DNA of 64,000 bases, taken from assembly GCA_013399115.1 (NCBI GenBank), contig VXAA01003932.1, forward strand, positions 63,833 to 127,832, in the 5' to 3' direction. Source of the stretch: Anseranas semipalmata (taxonomy: Eukaryota; Chordata; Aves; Anseriformes; Anseranatidae). The notes below the pieces were generated by a model that had not been told where the DNA came from, did not search any database, and was given only the letters and a program-made list of their open reading frames with translations. Positions 12,275 through 23,605 of the stretch are shown in pieces. The position numbers and the translations under genes are program-made. How positions within the stretch are numbered: the stretch's first letter is position 1; each line of letters starts with the position of its first letter.

Positions 12275-13320
12275 GAGAAGTAGGGCAGCGCAGCCCCACG
12301 CGCTAGGACGGGGAGGCAGCGAGAGCTGCCTCCATTTTGAAACTCTTTGCCTGCACTCGCGACCATTAGGAGACGAACGCCCGGCCCGGGCGGCCGCCCC
12401 GCGGTCCCGCACCCCTTGGGTCAGCGGTACCGGCCCGGGGCAGAGCTGCCGGGGCAGCAGGAGCCGGCCGAAAAAGCCTCCCAAAAACAAAGGGGCAGCA
12501 GAGCCTCTGCGGAGGCGGGTCAGGAGGTCGGGATGGCTCCCAAAGACGGCCTCTCCCTGGGACGCGGGCGCTTTTGTTCCTCAGCAAACGCTGGGAGAAA
12601 CAAAGCTGCGGGAGGACAGGGGAGGGACGTGGGGAGGGACGTGCCGCCCCTGCGGGACGGGCTGGGGGCCCGCAGCCTCGCGGCCCCCCCGGGTGGCACA
12701 GCCCCAGCCCCGCGCTGCCCCCCGGCCAACGGCGCCTGCTTCTCGCTGCCGCCTCCCTCCGGGAGATAAATTATTCAGAACGAAACCATTTTAAACTCTG
12801 CCGGGATGCTGAGCGGAGCTAAGATGGGTGGTGCCGCACAGGAAGCCGCGAGGGCCGTTACCAGGAACCTGCGCCTGCTCGCACAGAAAGCGGCGAGCGC
12901 GATGACGGCGGAGGCTCGGCCAGCCCTCGCCACGAAGCGCGCCTCTCTGCGTGCCCACGCTCCGGAGCGGCGCAAGCGTCAGCAGGGATTCACCCACTGG
13001 AACGGTCCTGGCATTCCAAAGGAACCCGACGTGCCCACGTGCAAACCGCCCGCCTCGTGCGAGGCCGCGCCGGGGGCTCCCCGGTGCCACCGCGGTGCCC
13101 GTGCCGGGGCAGAGCGAGGTGCGGCGTGTCGGGAGCCTTCCTGCGAGCCCGCCCCGGGCCGGCCGCTGGCCTCTCGCACCAGTTTGGGGCCGTTTCGCAG
13201 CCACCTGCCCGCCCTCGCTCCTGCGTTCCCTTGCGGCTGGCACGGCACGCGGCCCCGCCGCACGCGTGTGCCCGGGTCAGGGAGGAGAACAGCAAGGACG
13301 AGGCAGTGCAGAGAAGAGGG
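12275..13320. promoter_or_regulatory. Long CpG-island-like block
   Basis: About 1 kb of dense CpG, broken only by a short AT-rich patch near 12770-12790. This is one of the longest such blocks in the window, so it is a good place to look for an unannotated promoter. Frames cross it on every strand, as expected in stop-poor DNA. A tandem GGGGAGGGACGT duplication lies at 12619-12642. Confidence 0.5.
12619..12642 (+). repeat. 12-base direct duplication with G-quadruplex potential
   Basis: GGGGAGGGACGT occurs twice back to back. The result is four G runs with loops of 1, 4 and 1 bases, a textbook quadruplex-forming pattern on the plus strand. Its position within a CpG-dense block is typical of promoter quadruplex motifs. 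Confidence 0.75.
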
Positions 13321-14310
13321 GGCTCCGTGTTGTTTTGTTTTTAAACGAGGAGACAAAATAATTAAATAGCCTGGAAACTATTCTACGTTAGAAGTCACCA
13401 CAGCACTAAAGATCTAGCGCTGACAGTTACGGGTGAAGCCCTTTAAGTTACCATGGTAGTTGATGCAGCTTCTCGCCCACTCGTTCTTCAATAATGCGGG
13501 ATTATTTTTTTAATGCAATTTGACTACAAACAAGCGAACGCTGCTGAAGGGAGAAGTACTTTCTCGCACCACGAGAAATCCTCCAGCCTTTATCCCTGGC
13601 TCAGACGCCCAGCGGAGGAGCAGGCAGCAGGTAATGCGGAGCCAAGGCAAACACGCAGCGCTGAACTTCGCTCTCTCCCTCTCCGGGGAGGGAGGAAATT
13701 TAAGGAGCAGATTCCAGATTTCAGCATCCCTTTCCCTCCGCCTCCCCCTCCCGAGCTGTGGCTCCCCGGGCCCCAGCCAGCTATTCAGATGCTACGTCAG
13801 CTGAACGCTGCGTTGGCTTCCTCCTCAAACACCAGCTCAGCAAGCCTCCCAGCACGCGAGATGTCAGACAAGAAAGCCAAGTCCTTCCGGGCTGCGTCGC
13901 TGCTCCTTTTAACGAAGCGCACAGGTAGAGAGCCGCTCGCACGGGAGCACTCGCTCCGTAAAGCCAAATCCAGCAACCCCGACAGGGGCAAGTCAGCGCA
14001 AGACAAGACCCAAACAAAGGCAAGCGAACGCGGGCTGCGAGGGAGGAGCAGGACACCACCGCGTCGACCTGCCCAGCTATTACTCCTGCAATCAAACCGA
14101 GGTCTGGAAGCCGCTCTGGCCGGAGCGGAGGCCTGGGGGGCCCAGGAGCTGCCTTGCAGCGGCCTCCCCGGCGGAGCCCACACCGAAACGCTGCTCCTAG
14201 CTCTTAATCCAGTATAAATTATTTGTTACAATAAATGCTCGCGCTAAAAGCCTTCAGGCTTTACTAACAAAGCTGGGCTTGCACATGGGCTGCCAGGTTT
14301 TGAGAACCTG
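13321..14310. other. Mixed non-coding stretch
   Basis: An AT-rich patch (13330-13540) is followed by a pyrimidine-rich segment and then GC-rich DNA up to 14200, with a second AT-rich patch at 14205-14275. A 234-codon plus-strand frame at 13513-14217 has no recognisable domain and overlaps minus-strand frames. Not called as a gene. Confidence 0.5.
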
Positions 14311-14314
14311 TTTA

Positions 14315-14520
14315 ATCAGCTGGAGACGCTGCCGCCGAGCTCAGGGAGCGCGTTCAGACGCAGCAGGGCTCGACCAAGGGCCAGCAGCCGGCCAGCAGCC
14401 GCCGGGGCCGGGGCAGCTTCGCCACCGCAGCCCCAGCCAGCGCCAGGCGAGCCCCCGCGCAAGGCGGCTTTGCCGAGCGGCGGTGAACGCTCGCACGGGG
14501 CCGCAGCTCTGCTCTTGTTC
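14315..14520. promoter_or_regulatory. Short CpG-island-like block
   Basis: Dense CpG with repeated CAGCAGCCGGCC-type words. The flanks are AT-rich upstream and pyrimidine-rich downstream. It has no assigned transcript. Confidence 0.4.
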
Positions 14521-15879
14521 CTCAGCCGTTCCCAACCGCTGCTTTCTGTCCTGCGGCGCTCAGTGCGCTCAGCTGCGAGTCTTTGTGCCTCCCCTTCGCC
14601 GCCTCCTGCTTCTGTTTGTCCTTTTGATCCCAGCTCCGCAGCCCGCGCTGCCGCCCCAGCCCCCGCCTGGTTTCCACTTTCCGAGGGTGCGAGGAACAAT
14701 GCCTTTCCTTCCCGCTGCAGCGGCTCGGAGCTCAATCGCGTTATTCACCGATGGATTCCCCGATCGCCTACTGAAACCAAAGTGTTTTACCTCCACCAAA
14801 GCACTCGCTGTTTATTTCCAGTTGGAAGCGATTAAAAAAAGCTGATGGCACATTAAATGCATAAAACCAGGATCAGGAGCACAGGAGTGCAATCCTTAGA
14901 CAGACAGACACCCCGACAGACAGACAGACAACCCAGGTCACAGGAGAGACTACTCCAGAGGCCGGTGTAAAGCCGCTGCAGGGCAGGTTAGCACCGAGCC
15001 AGCTCCTGTGCAGCCCCGCGAGCACGCTGCTCCGGGCGTCCCACACGAGCACGTGTTCCCGGAGCAGGCAGGACAGCCAACTCTTGCTTTCCCACCCGCC
15101 CTCCTTCAGCTCCAAAGCACTGCTCTAATTAACACACTCCTTAAAGTTTAAATTTCAAAGCTCTTGGAGCTGGGCAGGTGCGAGCGCACAGCCTACAGCT
15201 GCTGCCCCGGGCTGGGCAATGCCGGCTGGCAATGCCAGGGCAGGAGGGGAGACAAAAACCAGACCCGCACGAGCCACGGGGCTTTGCTTTGCCCGGCGCA
15301 GCCCTTCCCAACCCCCGGAACCACAGCGGCACCGTGGCAGCCGGGATGCCTGGTGCTGCCTGCGCAGAGTAACGCGGGAAGGAGGCAGAAAGGACGAGCC
15401 CGGAGGGTCTGTGTCTGGAAAGAAAGGAGAGCAGTGCTCACGGCCCACGGGCACCGGGTGCTGAGCCGGGAATTGGAAGGGCCGGAGCCCCAGCTCCCGC
15501 CAGGCGTCCAGTCCTGGTTCTCCATCAGACAGGTGCGTCCGCGCCTGCCTGACCAAACACAGCGAGCGTAAAATAGCTAAATTATGCCGCTCTGAATATG
15601 AGCTGCAATCTCCGTTATTCAAAATTTGAGATGTGCGGGCTATGGAGCAGGTCTGGGAGCTGTTAATCAATGGCTGCAATGAAAGGGAATGCTCTACACG
15701 AGGCACGGAGCTTCCTCGGAGGGATTAACTCTGTAGATCACTGCCCTCAATCGCCCAAGTTTACTTCCTTGCCATCATTACACTTGAAATAATTTCAACA
15801 CGCAACCAACAACAGGCCACAATTTTAAGCAGAGTTTTATTTTCGTGGAATCAAATCTCCTTAAGGCAGAAAATAGCTG
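14521..15879. other. Non-coding stretch with a CAGA microsatellite and an AT-rich island
   Basis: It contains an interrupted (CAGA)n tract at 14899-14931, GC-rich DNA to about 15540, and a low-CpG AT-rich island at 15560-15860 that could be a conserved element (ATTA, GTTAATCAATGG and GGGATTAACTC words). No gene is seen. Confidence 0.45.
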
Positions 15880-16525
15880 CAGCGCCGCGAGCAGAGGCAG
15901 CTGCTGGGGAACGAAGCGCCCGGCCCGGGCTCGGCGCCGCAGCCCTCGCGTAATAACAGCGCAGGGAGAAATCCCAGCAAGAATCGCGGTCACTGCGTGC
16001 CTCAGAAACCTGCCGGCGCGGCGCAGCTCTGTGGGCCAGGCATTTGCCGGGTTGTCTCGGTACAGGAGGGCAGCCTCCAGCTCCCCAAAGCGCGCCACGG
16101 CACACAGTGACCCAGCCACGAACTGACGCCAGGGTAAGGGCCCGACGGACTCGGGTCACGCAACCGCACCTCTGCTCCAAGTTCGTGAAGACGAGGTGGA
16201 GCGCGGGCCTCCCGCCCGCCCGCCCGCTGCCCAGCGCGTTTCGGTGCGGAGGAAGGCACGCAGCGAGGCGCACGCGGGCACTGACCCCTCCCTCGCCAGA
16301 CGCAGCCCCAGGCGCCCGGAGCCCCGGCCCCTCCAGCAGCGAGCAGCAGCGCGGGGAGGCAGCCCCGCGGCACCCGGGGCGGCTGCTGGGACCCTCGCAG
16401 GGAAAAGCACAACAGGGCGAAACCGGAGCTCGGCCAGGGCCCTGGCCACGCGCAGCTTCTGGCACTCGCTGCTCCTTCAGCCCGGGAGCTCTGCGAGGGC
16501 TCCCCGGTCACACGCTCGCTGGGCA
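15880..16525. promoter_or_regulatory. CpG-island-like block
   Basis: About 650 bases of dense CpG lie between AT-richer flanks. Frames on both strands run through it. None has a domain I recognise, and none has clear splice borders. Confidence 0.5.
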
Positions 16526-17803
16526 CCCCCATTTATCTGCTGCCGAGCAAATGCTTCAAGCAGATTTCTGGTAAAGGTACAGCTGGGGCACCTGGATGGG
16601 CAGCTCTCGAACCAACGGGCTAGCCTTCCCGAGCGGGAGCACAGGAACGCGCTGTGCACACGTGTTACAGCCACGAGACGGCCAGCGGTGCAAGAGTTAC
16701 ATGCGGTGTGTCGCCAGCTGCGCGGAATTCCCTGAAAATCACACGCTTCATACTGAGTAACTTGAAAACAAAACTTTTGATAACTTTAAAATATTTTTTC
16801 AGTTACTACCCCAAACGTGCTTCAATCTTCCATTTTAAACAGAAGGAAGGACAGATTTGGATTGCAGCAGCGAGCGCTGCTGTCAGATCACCAAGGCACC
16901 ATCCTGCAGCTTGGTCCGGTCCAAAGCACGCAGTGCTGGGCTCGGCTCTCCAGGCTGGTTTTGTTCCCTTCCTCCTCCCACACGTGCCAACCTCATCAGT
17001 CTTCGTTTGGGAAAGGGGGCAGCTTTGCGTCACCCCCTTCCTTTTAGGGTCTCAAAGCAGGAGCAAAGCCCTGTTAAACTTTTACCTTTAGAGAACGCCG
17101 ACAACTCAAGTACCGGCGGGGGCTTCCCTGAAGCATCTCCGCGCCCCCCACGAGCCCCCCCTGACCGCGGGCTACGCGGCAATAGTCTGAGGTTGCAAAA
17201 CTCTGCACGCCTGCTACACCAGTGAAGTTTCCAAAACTCAAACCGCTACCAGCTCCAGCGGCGGGCAGCCAGGTGCGGGAGGAGCGAAGGCGGCGCGGCG
17301 AAGCCCGCCCGAAGCACCGGCACGCTGCTCGGGGCTTGGTGAGCGGGACGGGGAGTGCGGGGCTGCACGAGGTGGCACAGGAAGGGAAATCCGTGGCCGA
17401 CTCTTTTGGGCTGGCACTGGTGAGCCCGATGCCAGAGCAGAGGACGCGCACAGCACCGTGTGAGCTGCCCCTTGGGGCTCGAAGGGCTCCGCAGCACCGC
17501 GAGCCCCGCTGACACAGCTTTTTAGGAGAGGGTGCAGAGCGGTCAGCGCCCACCAGCCACGTGGGTGGGTTGATGCGAGCGCGCCATTACATTTTCCAAA
17601 CAGTTTCACTTCGTTTCCTTTTTTTGTGCCTACAAAAAGAGCGCTCCTGCCTTCATTAAACATCTCCCTGTTTTCAGCGGCTTGAACGCTGAAAAAAGCT
17701 GGGCTATAAAAAGAAATCACGACACTGGAAACAGGTGGCTCCAAGAAGCTGTTTTTAAACACCTCCTCAGCTAAGACCGCGCGGTAGCAGAGCAGGACCC
17801 GCC
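16526..17803. other. Mixed non-coding stretch
   Basis: AT-rich patches (16735-16850, 17580-17765) flank a GC-rich middle. A TATAAAAA word at 17705-17712 follows a TTTTTTGTGCC stretch but has no exon downstream that I can support. The 17600-17765 patch could be a small regulatory element. Confidence 0.45.
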
Positions 17804-19189
17804 TTGCCCCCAGGTGCCGGCGCCCACCTTCTCTCCCCCCCGCGCACCCAAGGCTGGGCGCAGGCCCCCGGCATGGGGCACGGCCCCCGAGGCACCTCCT
17901 GCCTGACCCTCAGCTTCGTCCCCCCTCGGTTAAGACGGGGCCGCAGCAGCAGCGATCCTTGCGTTAACCCCCATGCCCAGCAGCACAATGGCACCCCCGG
18001 AACCCCCGGGCTGCCCACAAGCTCCCACACGGGTGTGTGTTTTTTGGTTTTTCCCTTTCTTTTGGCAGGGAGGGGAAGAGAAGGCTTCCCCATCAGAAAG
18101 CACAAAAATCCCTCCGATCGCCGAGCACAGAGCTCCCCTGAGCCCGCCCGACAGCCACTGGCACCCCCAGCCCTTCCCAACCGCCCTGGACGAGGCGACG
18201 GCACGCACGAAACCTCGGCTCACAAAATGTCCATTTTGAAACAGCAATTACAGCTTAACTCAAACAAACATATTCCAATTACTCCACGCACGTCACCAGC
18301 TTTCCCTTCGCAGTTGCTTGAAGCTGAATGCCAGGAATACCTGCTGACACCCTCAGCGCAGTGCTGGCCTGCCTACTTCTCTCTCCATTTTCTCAGGCTT
18401 CCTTCCTGGCTTCTTTCCAGCATTCCCATCTCTTGCAGAGGATCCTGTTTTCCTTCATCGTCTGGGTTGTCTCCTCCTCTTCCTTCTCATCGCCACCCAC
18501 TCCTTTTTTCATCTTTCCCAATATTGTGTTTGCTACATCCTCTCGCCGCAGCCTTCTCCCCAGCACCACCTCCGCGCAGCGCGGGGGGGGAGCGCCCGGC
18601 CGAGCACCCCCGCACCCGGGCACCAAACGTGTTTGCGGGCGCCGGTGTCCAGGGGCCGTGCTCGCGCCCCAAGCGCTGCCGAGCACGCCGCGCGGCCATT
18701 TTCTCCTGGCCTCCGCAGGGCTGCCTCCTCCTCCGGCCTCCTCTGCCCCCCTGCGCCGGCCTCGCCCGCGCCGCTCACCCCCCGGGCTGGTATTTCTGGC
18801 ATTTCACAGCCGGGCGCCCGCTGCGCTCTGCCAGCACCGCGTGCCTCGCCCACGCGGCCGGCCTCCCCGAGCCTCTCGGCGGCTCTCCCGTCGGCCAGAG
18901 GAGCTCCGCGACGCAACGGCAGCCACCGGTCCTCGCGGCCCCACCGCCGCCAGGACACCTGGAGACGAGGTCTGCTGAGGGCAGTGACACGAGCGACATG
19001 CCGAGCCTCTCCTCCTTCCTCCCCTCTACCCCGGACCAAGACAGCCACGTACAATTAAGAGCTCCTGCAAGCCTCCTCCGCGCCGAGCAGATCCGTATCT
19101 CCCCCCGCAAGCCTGACACCACCGGCTCCCAAAACGCGCGTGCCCTTTCATGCTGGGCACTGCCTGACGCACAGCGAGCCCAGCTCTGA
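17804..19189 (+). other. Longest open frame in the window (461 codons), not recognised
   Basis: One plus-strand frame stays open for 1.38 kb, including an AT-richer, pyrimidine-rich middle section (18230-18540) where stops would be expected. The predicted protein is rich in proline, serine, alanine and arginine. It has leucine/phenylalanine-rich stretches around residues 195-250 and no domain I know. Another plus frame (18328-18978) and two minus frames overlap it. The plus strand is C-rich and G-poor here, which lowers TGA and TAG frequency and may account for the length. It could be a lineage-specific or non-coding-RNA frame, but chance is the simpler reading. Confidence 0.12.
18560..18990. 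promoter_or_regulatory. CpG-island-like block
   Basis: Very dense CpG with GC-box-like words follows abruptly on a T-rich segment (18360-18540). It lies inside the longest open frame, whose length it helps to explain. Confidence 0.5.
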
Positions 19190-20545
19190 AAGCACGCAGC
19201 GTATTACTAACGAAGCAGCGATGTAGTCAGCCTGAAACCTCCCCTGCCCAGACAAGGCCGCCTGCCTTCTACGGCAAGAGCGAAAGCAGCCGGCGTTTCG
19301 GTGGCCCGGCCGGCGCCCGGCGGCAGCCCCACGCTGGGCAGAGCCGCTCCGCAGCAGCAGCCTGAGCACGGAGCAGGCTCGCGGTGCGTTTCATCTCCAG
19401 ACTCTGCAAACAGTCGCTTGCCAAAACACGTAAAACTTCAGGCAGCACCGGGAGAAGCGTCATGCCCTCGGTCCTCCTGAACCAAAAAATGAGCAGGGAG
19501 AAAAGCACCGCTCGCCTCTTGCTGGGGGTAGGGGAGTTTTCCTTTTTTTTTTTGGCGTTCTAACTACATCCCCAGAGGAACACCGAGCAGGCAGCAGGCG
19601 CCTGGGTCAGTTTTCTGGCGTCCACGCCGGGGTAGCATCCCTCAGAGCAGCGTCCCAGCCTCCCCGCGTGGCTCTGAGCAGGGCACTGCTCCCCTGGGGA
19701 AGGCAGAAGCCGCAGACACAACTCGCACTGGNNNNNNNNNNNCACTGGCTTTGTGCGCGAGCTAACAGCACGCATTCTGCAGCCTTTCTGCAAGAAACCC
19801 TGATCTGTTCGCATGCAGCCACCTGAGCGAGATTCGCCTGGGTGCAAGCGAAAAGTAGCCTCACCCAAGCCTTCCCGTAAACCACCTCCACCCACTTTCC
19901 TTCACCCGAGCTTTGCAAAGGTTGCTGATTCGCCTCCGTACTCCGAATCTGCTGACCGATGTTTTGACTAAAGGCTGAAGCGCGCACAAAAACACACCAG
20001 AAGACACCGAGACAGGAAGGCTGCACTGCGGCTGCAGCGCTCTGTTAAGGCACCGAAGCTGCAAAGCGCTCGTGCAGCCGCGGCGGCGGGCGTTAGGCAA
20101 GCACACGGCGCGCTGGGACCGCTAAGATACGCCGCACGAGAAAAGGAGAGGTTCGTGGTCAGCAACAGGGTCTGAACGGGCAGCAAAGGGAGCCTGGGGC
20201 TGACGGAGGCCGGGCAGAGAGGACGAGGGCAGAAGCGCGAGCGAGACGCAGGAAGCAGAAGCAGGCGTGCAGCGGGAACGCGGGGAGGGGCCGGCGCGCA
20301 GCAGCCCGAGCTGATGGGAAGTGGAAGCCTGCACAGCCCGGCGGAAAACAAGCAGTGCCTGTGCGAACCGGTGGAAATGTGTCCGGAGCAGGGTACCGGG
20401 TAGGGCTGGCGAGGATGCCAAGAAGGCCGCACAGTGCCCGAGGGCAAGCAGATGTGTCTGTGTGTGCCCGCGCCTCCCAGCCCACCAGCGGTCCAGACCC
20501 TTCCTTGGGTCTGCCACCGCTCCTACAGTGCAACCCAAGCAGGGC
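19190..20545. other. Non-coding stretch containing an assembly gap
   Basis: GC-rich DNA with an 11-T tract at 19543-19553 and an 11-base run of N at 19732-19742. Minus-strand frames run across the gap and cannot be trusted. No gene is recognisable. Confidence 0.5.
19732..19742. other. Assembly gap (11 N)
   Basis: The gap is flanked on both sides by CACTGG: GCACTGG on the left and CACTGGC on the right. Repetition of six bases across a tiny gap suggests that the contig ends overlap, and that the true gap may be zero or negative in length. A tandem repeat that stopped the assembler is the other option. Confidence 0.95.
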
Positions 20546-20614
20546 GCTGAGCAGCCTGTTTCAGAGGTGCTGAGCAGCCTGTTTCAGAGGTGCTGAGCAG
20601 CCTGTTTCAGAGGT
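20546..20614. repeat. 23-base minisatellite, three perfect copies
   Basis: The unit starts GCTGAGCAGC and ends TTTCAGAGGT. Three identical tandem copies occupy the interval and a partial fourth begins with GCTG. Perfect identity points to recent expansion or ongoing homogenisation, so copy number may vary between individuals. The period is not a multiple of three. Confidence 0.95.
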
Positions 20615-21400
20615 GCTGCTTGCAAGCCAAAGCAGAGCAGGGTTTGACAGGGCCCTGTGTGGGGAGCGGGAGCTACAATGCCAGTCATACAGGCAGATAA
20701 AGCTTCGCTAACATTCAGAAGCATTTACGCTTCTTCCAGTAAACTGCAGAGCCGTAAGGAGCAGTAGCTGGTAGCGCCTGCGGCTCCTCCGTCACCTGCT
20801 TGTCCCCCGTGTGCCCAGCACAGCTACTAGTTCAGAGTGATGAGTTTATTGGTACAGTACCCGGCTGAACGTTCCCGGGGCAGCGTTAGCCCAGGAGGCT
20901 CCCAGCCCAGCACGGCCCCTGGCCAGGCAAGCGCTAGAGCCAGCCCAGAGGGGCCAGCAGGACCCTGCTGCTCTCAGCGCAGTCGCCTGCGAGCACATAG
21001 GGAACCGCAGCCTCCGAGGGCAGCCCAACACACCACAAACAACTTTTATATCACAATTTCCACAAAAAAAAAAATCTAATTAAATAATGCTGTAACTACC
21101 CACAACGCACAAGCTTGTGCTACTGAACATTAAGCTCTTTATTTTATGAGCTTTGAAACGGCTTAAGGGAATACCTGCGCTTCTGCGAAGGTACCGAGCG
21201 TTCAGGTGGGTCTGTGCTTTGCCTTTCGCGTTACCTCCGCTTAACGCCAATTTCTCTGTTTATTTAAAGCCCTGAATTGCATCACTGCTTCACTGTCAGA
21301 AGAAAAACATTTGTGTCACATTGCTGTGTCTTCTTTAAGACAGACTTACTAAACACGGAAAAAACACGGGAACCTCCTGCGTTCGGTTTCCAGCCCCACA
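20615..21400. other. Non-coding stretch with an AT-rich island and palindromes
   Basis: The AT-rich island at 21040-21340 includes a perfect 14-base palindrome at 21107-21120 (GCACAAGCTTGTGC). A second stem, AAGCTC/GAGCTT, lies around a T-rich loop near 21132-21154. The island could be a conserved non-coding element. The A tract at 21063-21074 is short. No gene is seen. Confidence 0.45.
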
Positions 21401-22035
21401 CGCACCCCACAGCGCTACTCCAGGAGCCAGCCGCCCGCGAGGCTTGCGGGCACTTCGCAGGGAGCTCCCCCGAGCAGAACCCCGAGCGGGAGCGGTGCCG
21501 GCACGCGTGGCCAGGAGGCCCCAGGCACCCCGCGCCAGGCGCACATTCACGCACCGCATGGCCCCCAGGAGGCAGGCACCCGAATGGGGCCCAGCAGCTC
21601 TGCAGGAGCTCCTCCTCCGCCTCCTCCTCCTCCTCCCCCACATTCACACCCTTCTGCACTTAACCTAGATAAGGCGTGCGCGAAGCCGGCTGCTGGCGCA
21701 GCTGAGGCGGGAGCGCTGCTCCCGAGCGTGCGAGGCGATGCCCTGGCAGCGCGCTGCGTCCCTGTCCCGTTTCACACGGGAAGCCCATTGGCGAGGGGGG
21801 GCGAGCCCCATCCCCTCCCCGCTGGGAGCCCCGCACACAAGGGGACATTGTCCCGGCTGAATGACAAACAGCGTCGTGACGCCGAGGCTGCAAAGCGCAT
21901 CAGACAGGTGCAAGGAAGCTTACCAAATCAGCGCGCGCACCGCTCGCCGGTTCGGGGAGAAGCTGATTGCTGGTGAGAATGCGCACAGCTCGCCAGCGCC
22001 AGCCCGCTCGCCTCCCGGGACGTGCCTTCAGCGCC
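21401..22035. other. GC-rich stretch with a CTC triplet tract
   Basis: An imperfect (CTC)n tract at 21608-21637 makes the minus-strand frame read as a glutamate run. The rest is CpG-rich with overlapping frames and no recognisable product. Confidence 0.5.
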
Positions 22036-22660
22036 CGAGACCCGTTTCGAGAGAGAAACCCCATTGTCCAAACACAACAGCAGAATTTGAGAAGGGTTTG
22101 TGGGGAGTTTGCACCATAGCAGAAGAAAAGATGGAATAGAGTTTTCTCTAAACCTATTAAACGCTAAGACTGCTACCAGAACTGCAGCATGCCAAAAGGG
22201 TCTTCATTTCCTTGCCCCAATAAACATACTTCTACAATCATTGTTGAAGCAGGAGCCAGATCAGACCGCCTAACTTAAACTCGCCAGTTTTCGTTAAAGG
22301 AAAGCACCAGCATCCATCGCACACGCGTTTGAGCAGCCCCAGAGATGAGCGCTGGGCCGTGCTGCTGCCGAGGACCAGAATCGCGTTGGAGCAGATGAAG
22401 ATGACGCGGATGAAGATGACTCACGGAGGAGAGGCACGCACAGCCGGGGCCGCGCTGCCCCGAGGAGAGGAAAGCTCCGAGAAGCGCCAGCACGAAGCCA
22501 CGCACCGGGGCTGCTTGTCCGGCCCGGCCACATCGCACAGTGCTCGGAGGTACAACCCCGCTGGCTCCTGGTGAACTGAAATCACAGAAAAGCTGTTCTG
22601 CCTTAAAAAAGCAAGAAATTCCTCTGCTCCAGCTTCCTGGGCAGAGCGGGAAGCGAGGCA
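22036..22660. other. AT-rich patch followed by a short acidic-coding duplication
   Basis: AT-rich, low-CpG DNA at 22050-22290 may be a regulatory island. At 22394-22420 the 12-mer GATGAAGATGAC occurs twice with a 15-base period, and one frame through it reads as Asp/Glu-rich. It has no splice borders, so it is treated as a small repeat rather than an exon. Confidence 0.4.
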
Positions 22661-22880
22661 GTGACCACCTCACTGCGTGTGTGGTCGAGTCCCCCCTGCT
22701 CGGCAGGGGGAAGCAGGACGAGCTCCCCCCAGGCGCTCCCGTTCCCCCGCAGCCGCCTCCCCGGAGCCCCGCCGATGGCCGGGACAGCTCACGTGCGGCC
22801 GGGACACGGCGCCGCGGCAGGGAGCAGCCCCGGGAGGAGGAGCAGCCCTCGCCGCACGTCCCACTGCTGCACCTGCTCCT
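22661..22880. promoter_or_regulatory. Short CpG-island-like block
   Basis: Dense CpG and GC-box-like words with overlapping frames on both strands. No transcript is assigned. Confidence 0.4.
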
Positions 22881-23605
22881 TGCCCGCGCCTTCTCCGTGC
22901 CACTTCTCCCACAAGATGGGATTATGTTCCCCAAGCACCCTAACTTGGTGCTTTTCCAACTGCAACCCCAAAACTAAGCTTTACACGAGGATTTCTCACG
23001 GGAAGCCGTTCCTACGAACGTGGCAGAGGCTGGGCGCCGACGGGCATGGGTACAACACGAGCAGCGCTGGGCTGTGCGGGCACAGCACCGCGTCCTGCGG
23101 AGCTCGGCAGCCTCGGGTTGTGATTGCTCGGTCATTCCCAAGATTGCATCCTGACGGGGGAAACAGAACGGGCCCCACCGAAGGCGAGTTCTGCAGTCCC
23201 ATGGCAGAGCGCGAGCTGGCAGGATGCTGCTCTCGGGGCTGTCCCCACCCGTCCCTTGGCAGCCCAGCTTACCGCCCAGGGCCGCGCGGCAGCACGGAGG
23301 CGACGGCCCTGCAGGCCAGCAGCCGGCTCTTGCTCGCAGTCCCTTAACTCCCGCGCGGAAACAGCACGGCCGCCCCTCGGAATAAAGGCCCTCACTGCCG
23401 GACGCGTTAGCTGCAGGCACACAACGCTCCGCGTCCATAAGGAACTGTGTTTTTTCCCAGGCGTTTACCCAAAGAGCAGATAGTTCAGAAACAGAAGCAG
23501 TCAGAAAAATTATCTCATTTTCTCAAAGTAGTTCATTTGTGAACAAACGTCAGTTCTGCGGCTGCCCTGCTCGCTGGGTGCATTAAGAGTATCTTCTGGC
23601 TAAAA
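22881..23605. other. Non-coding stretch
   Basis: GC-rich to 23430, then AT-rich. Frames on both strands overlap. Nothing is recognised. Confidence 0.5.
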
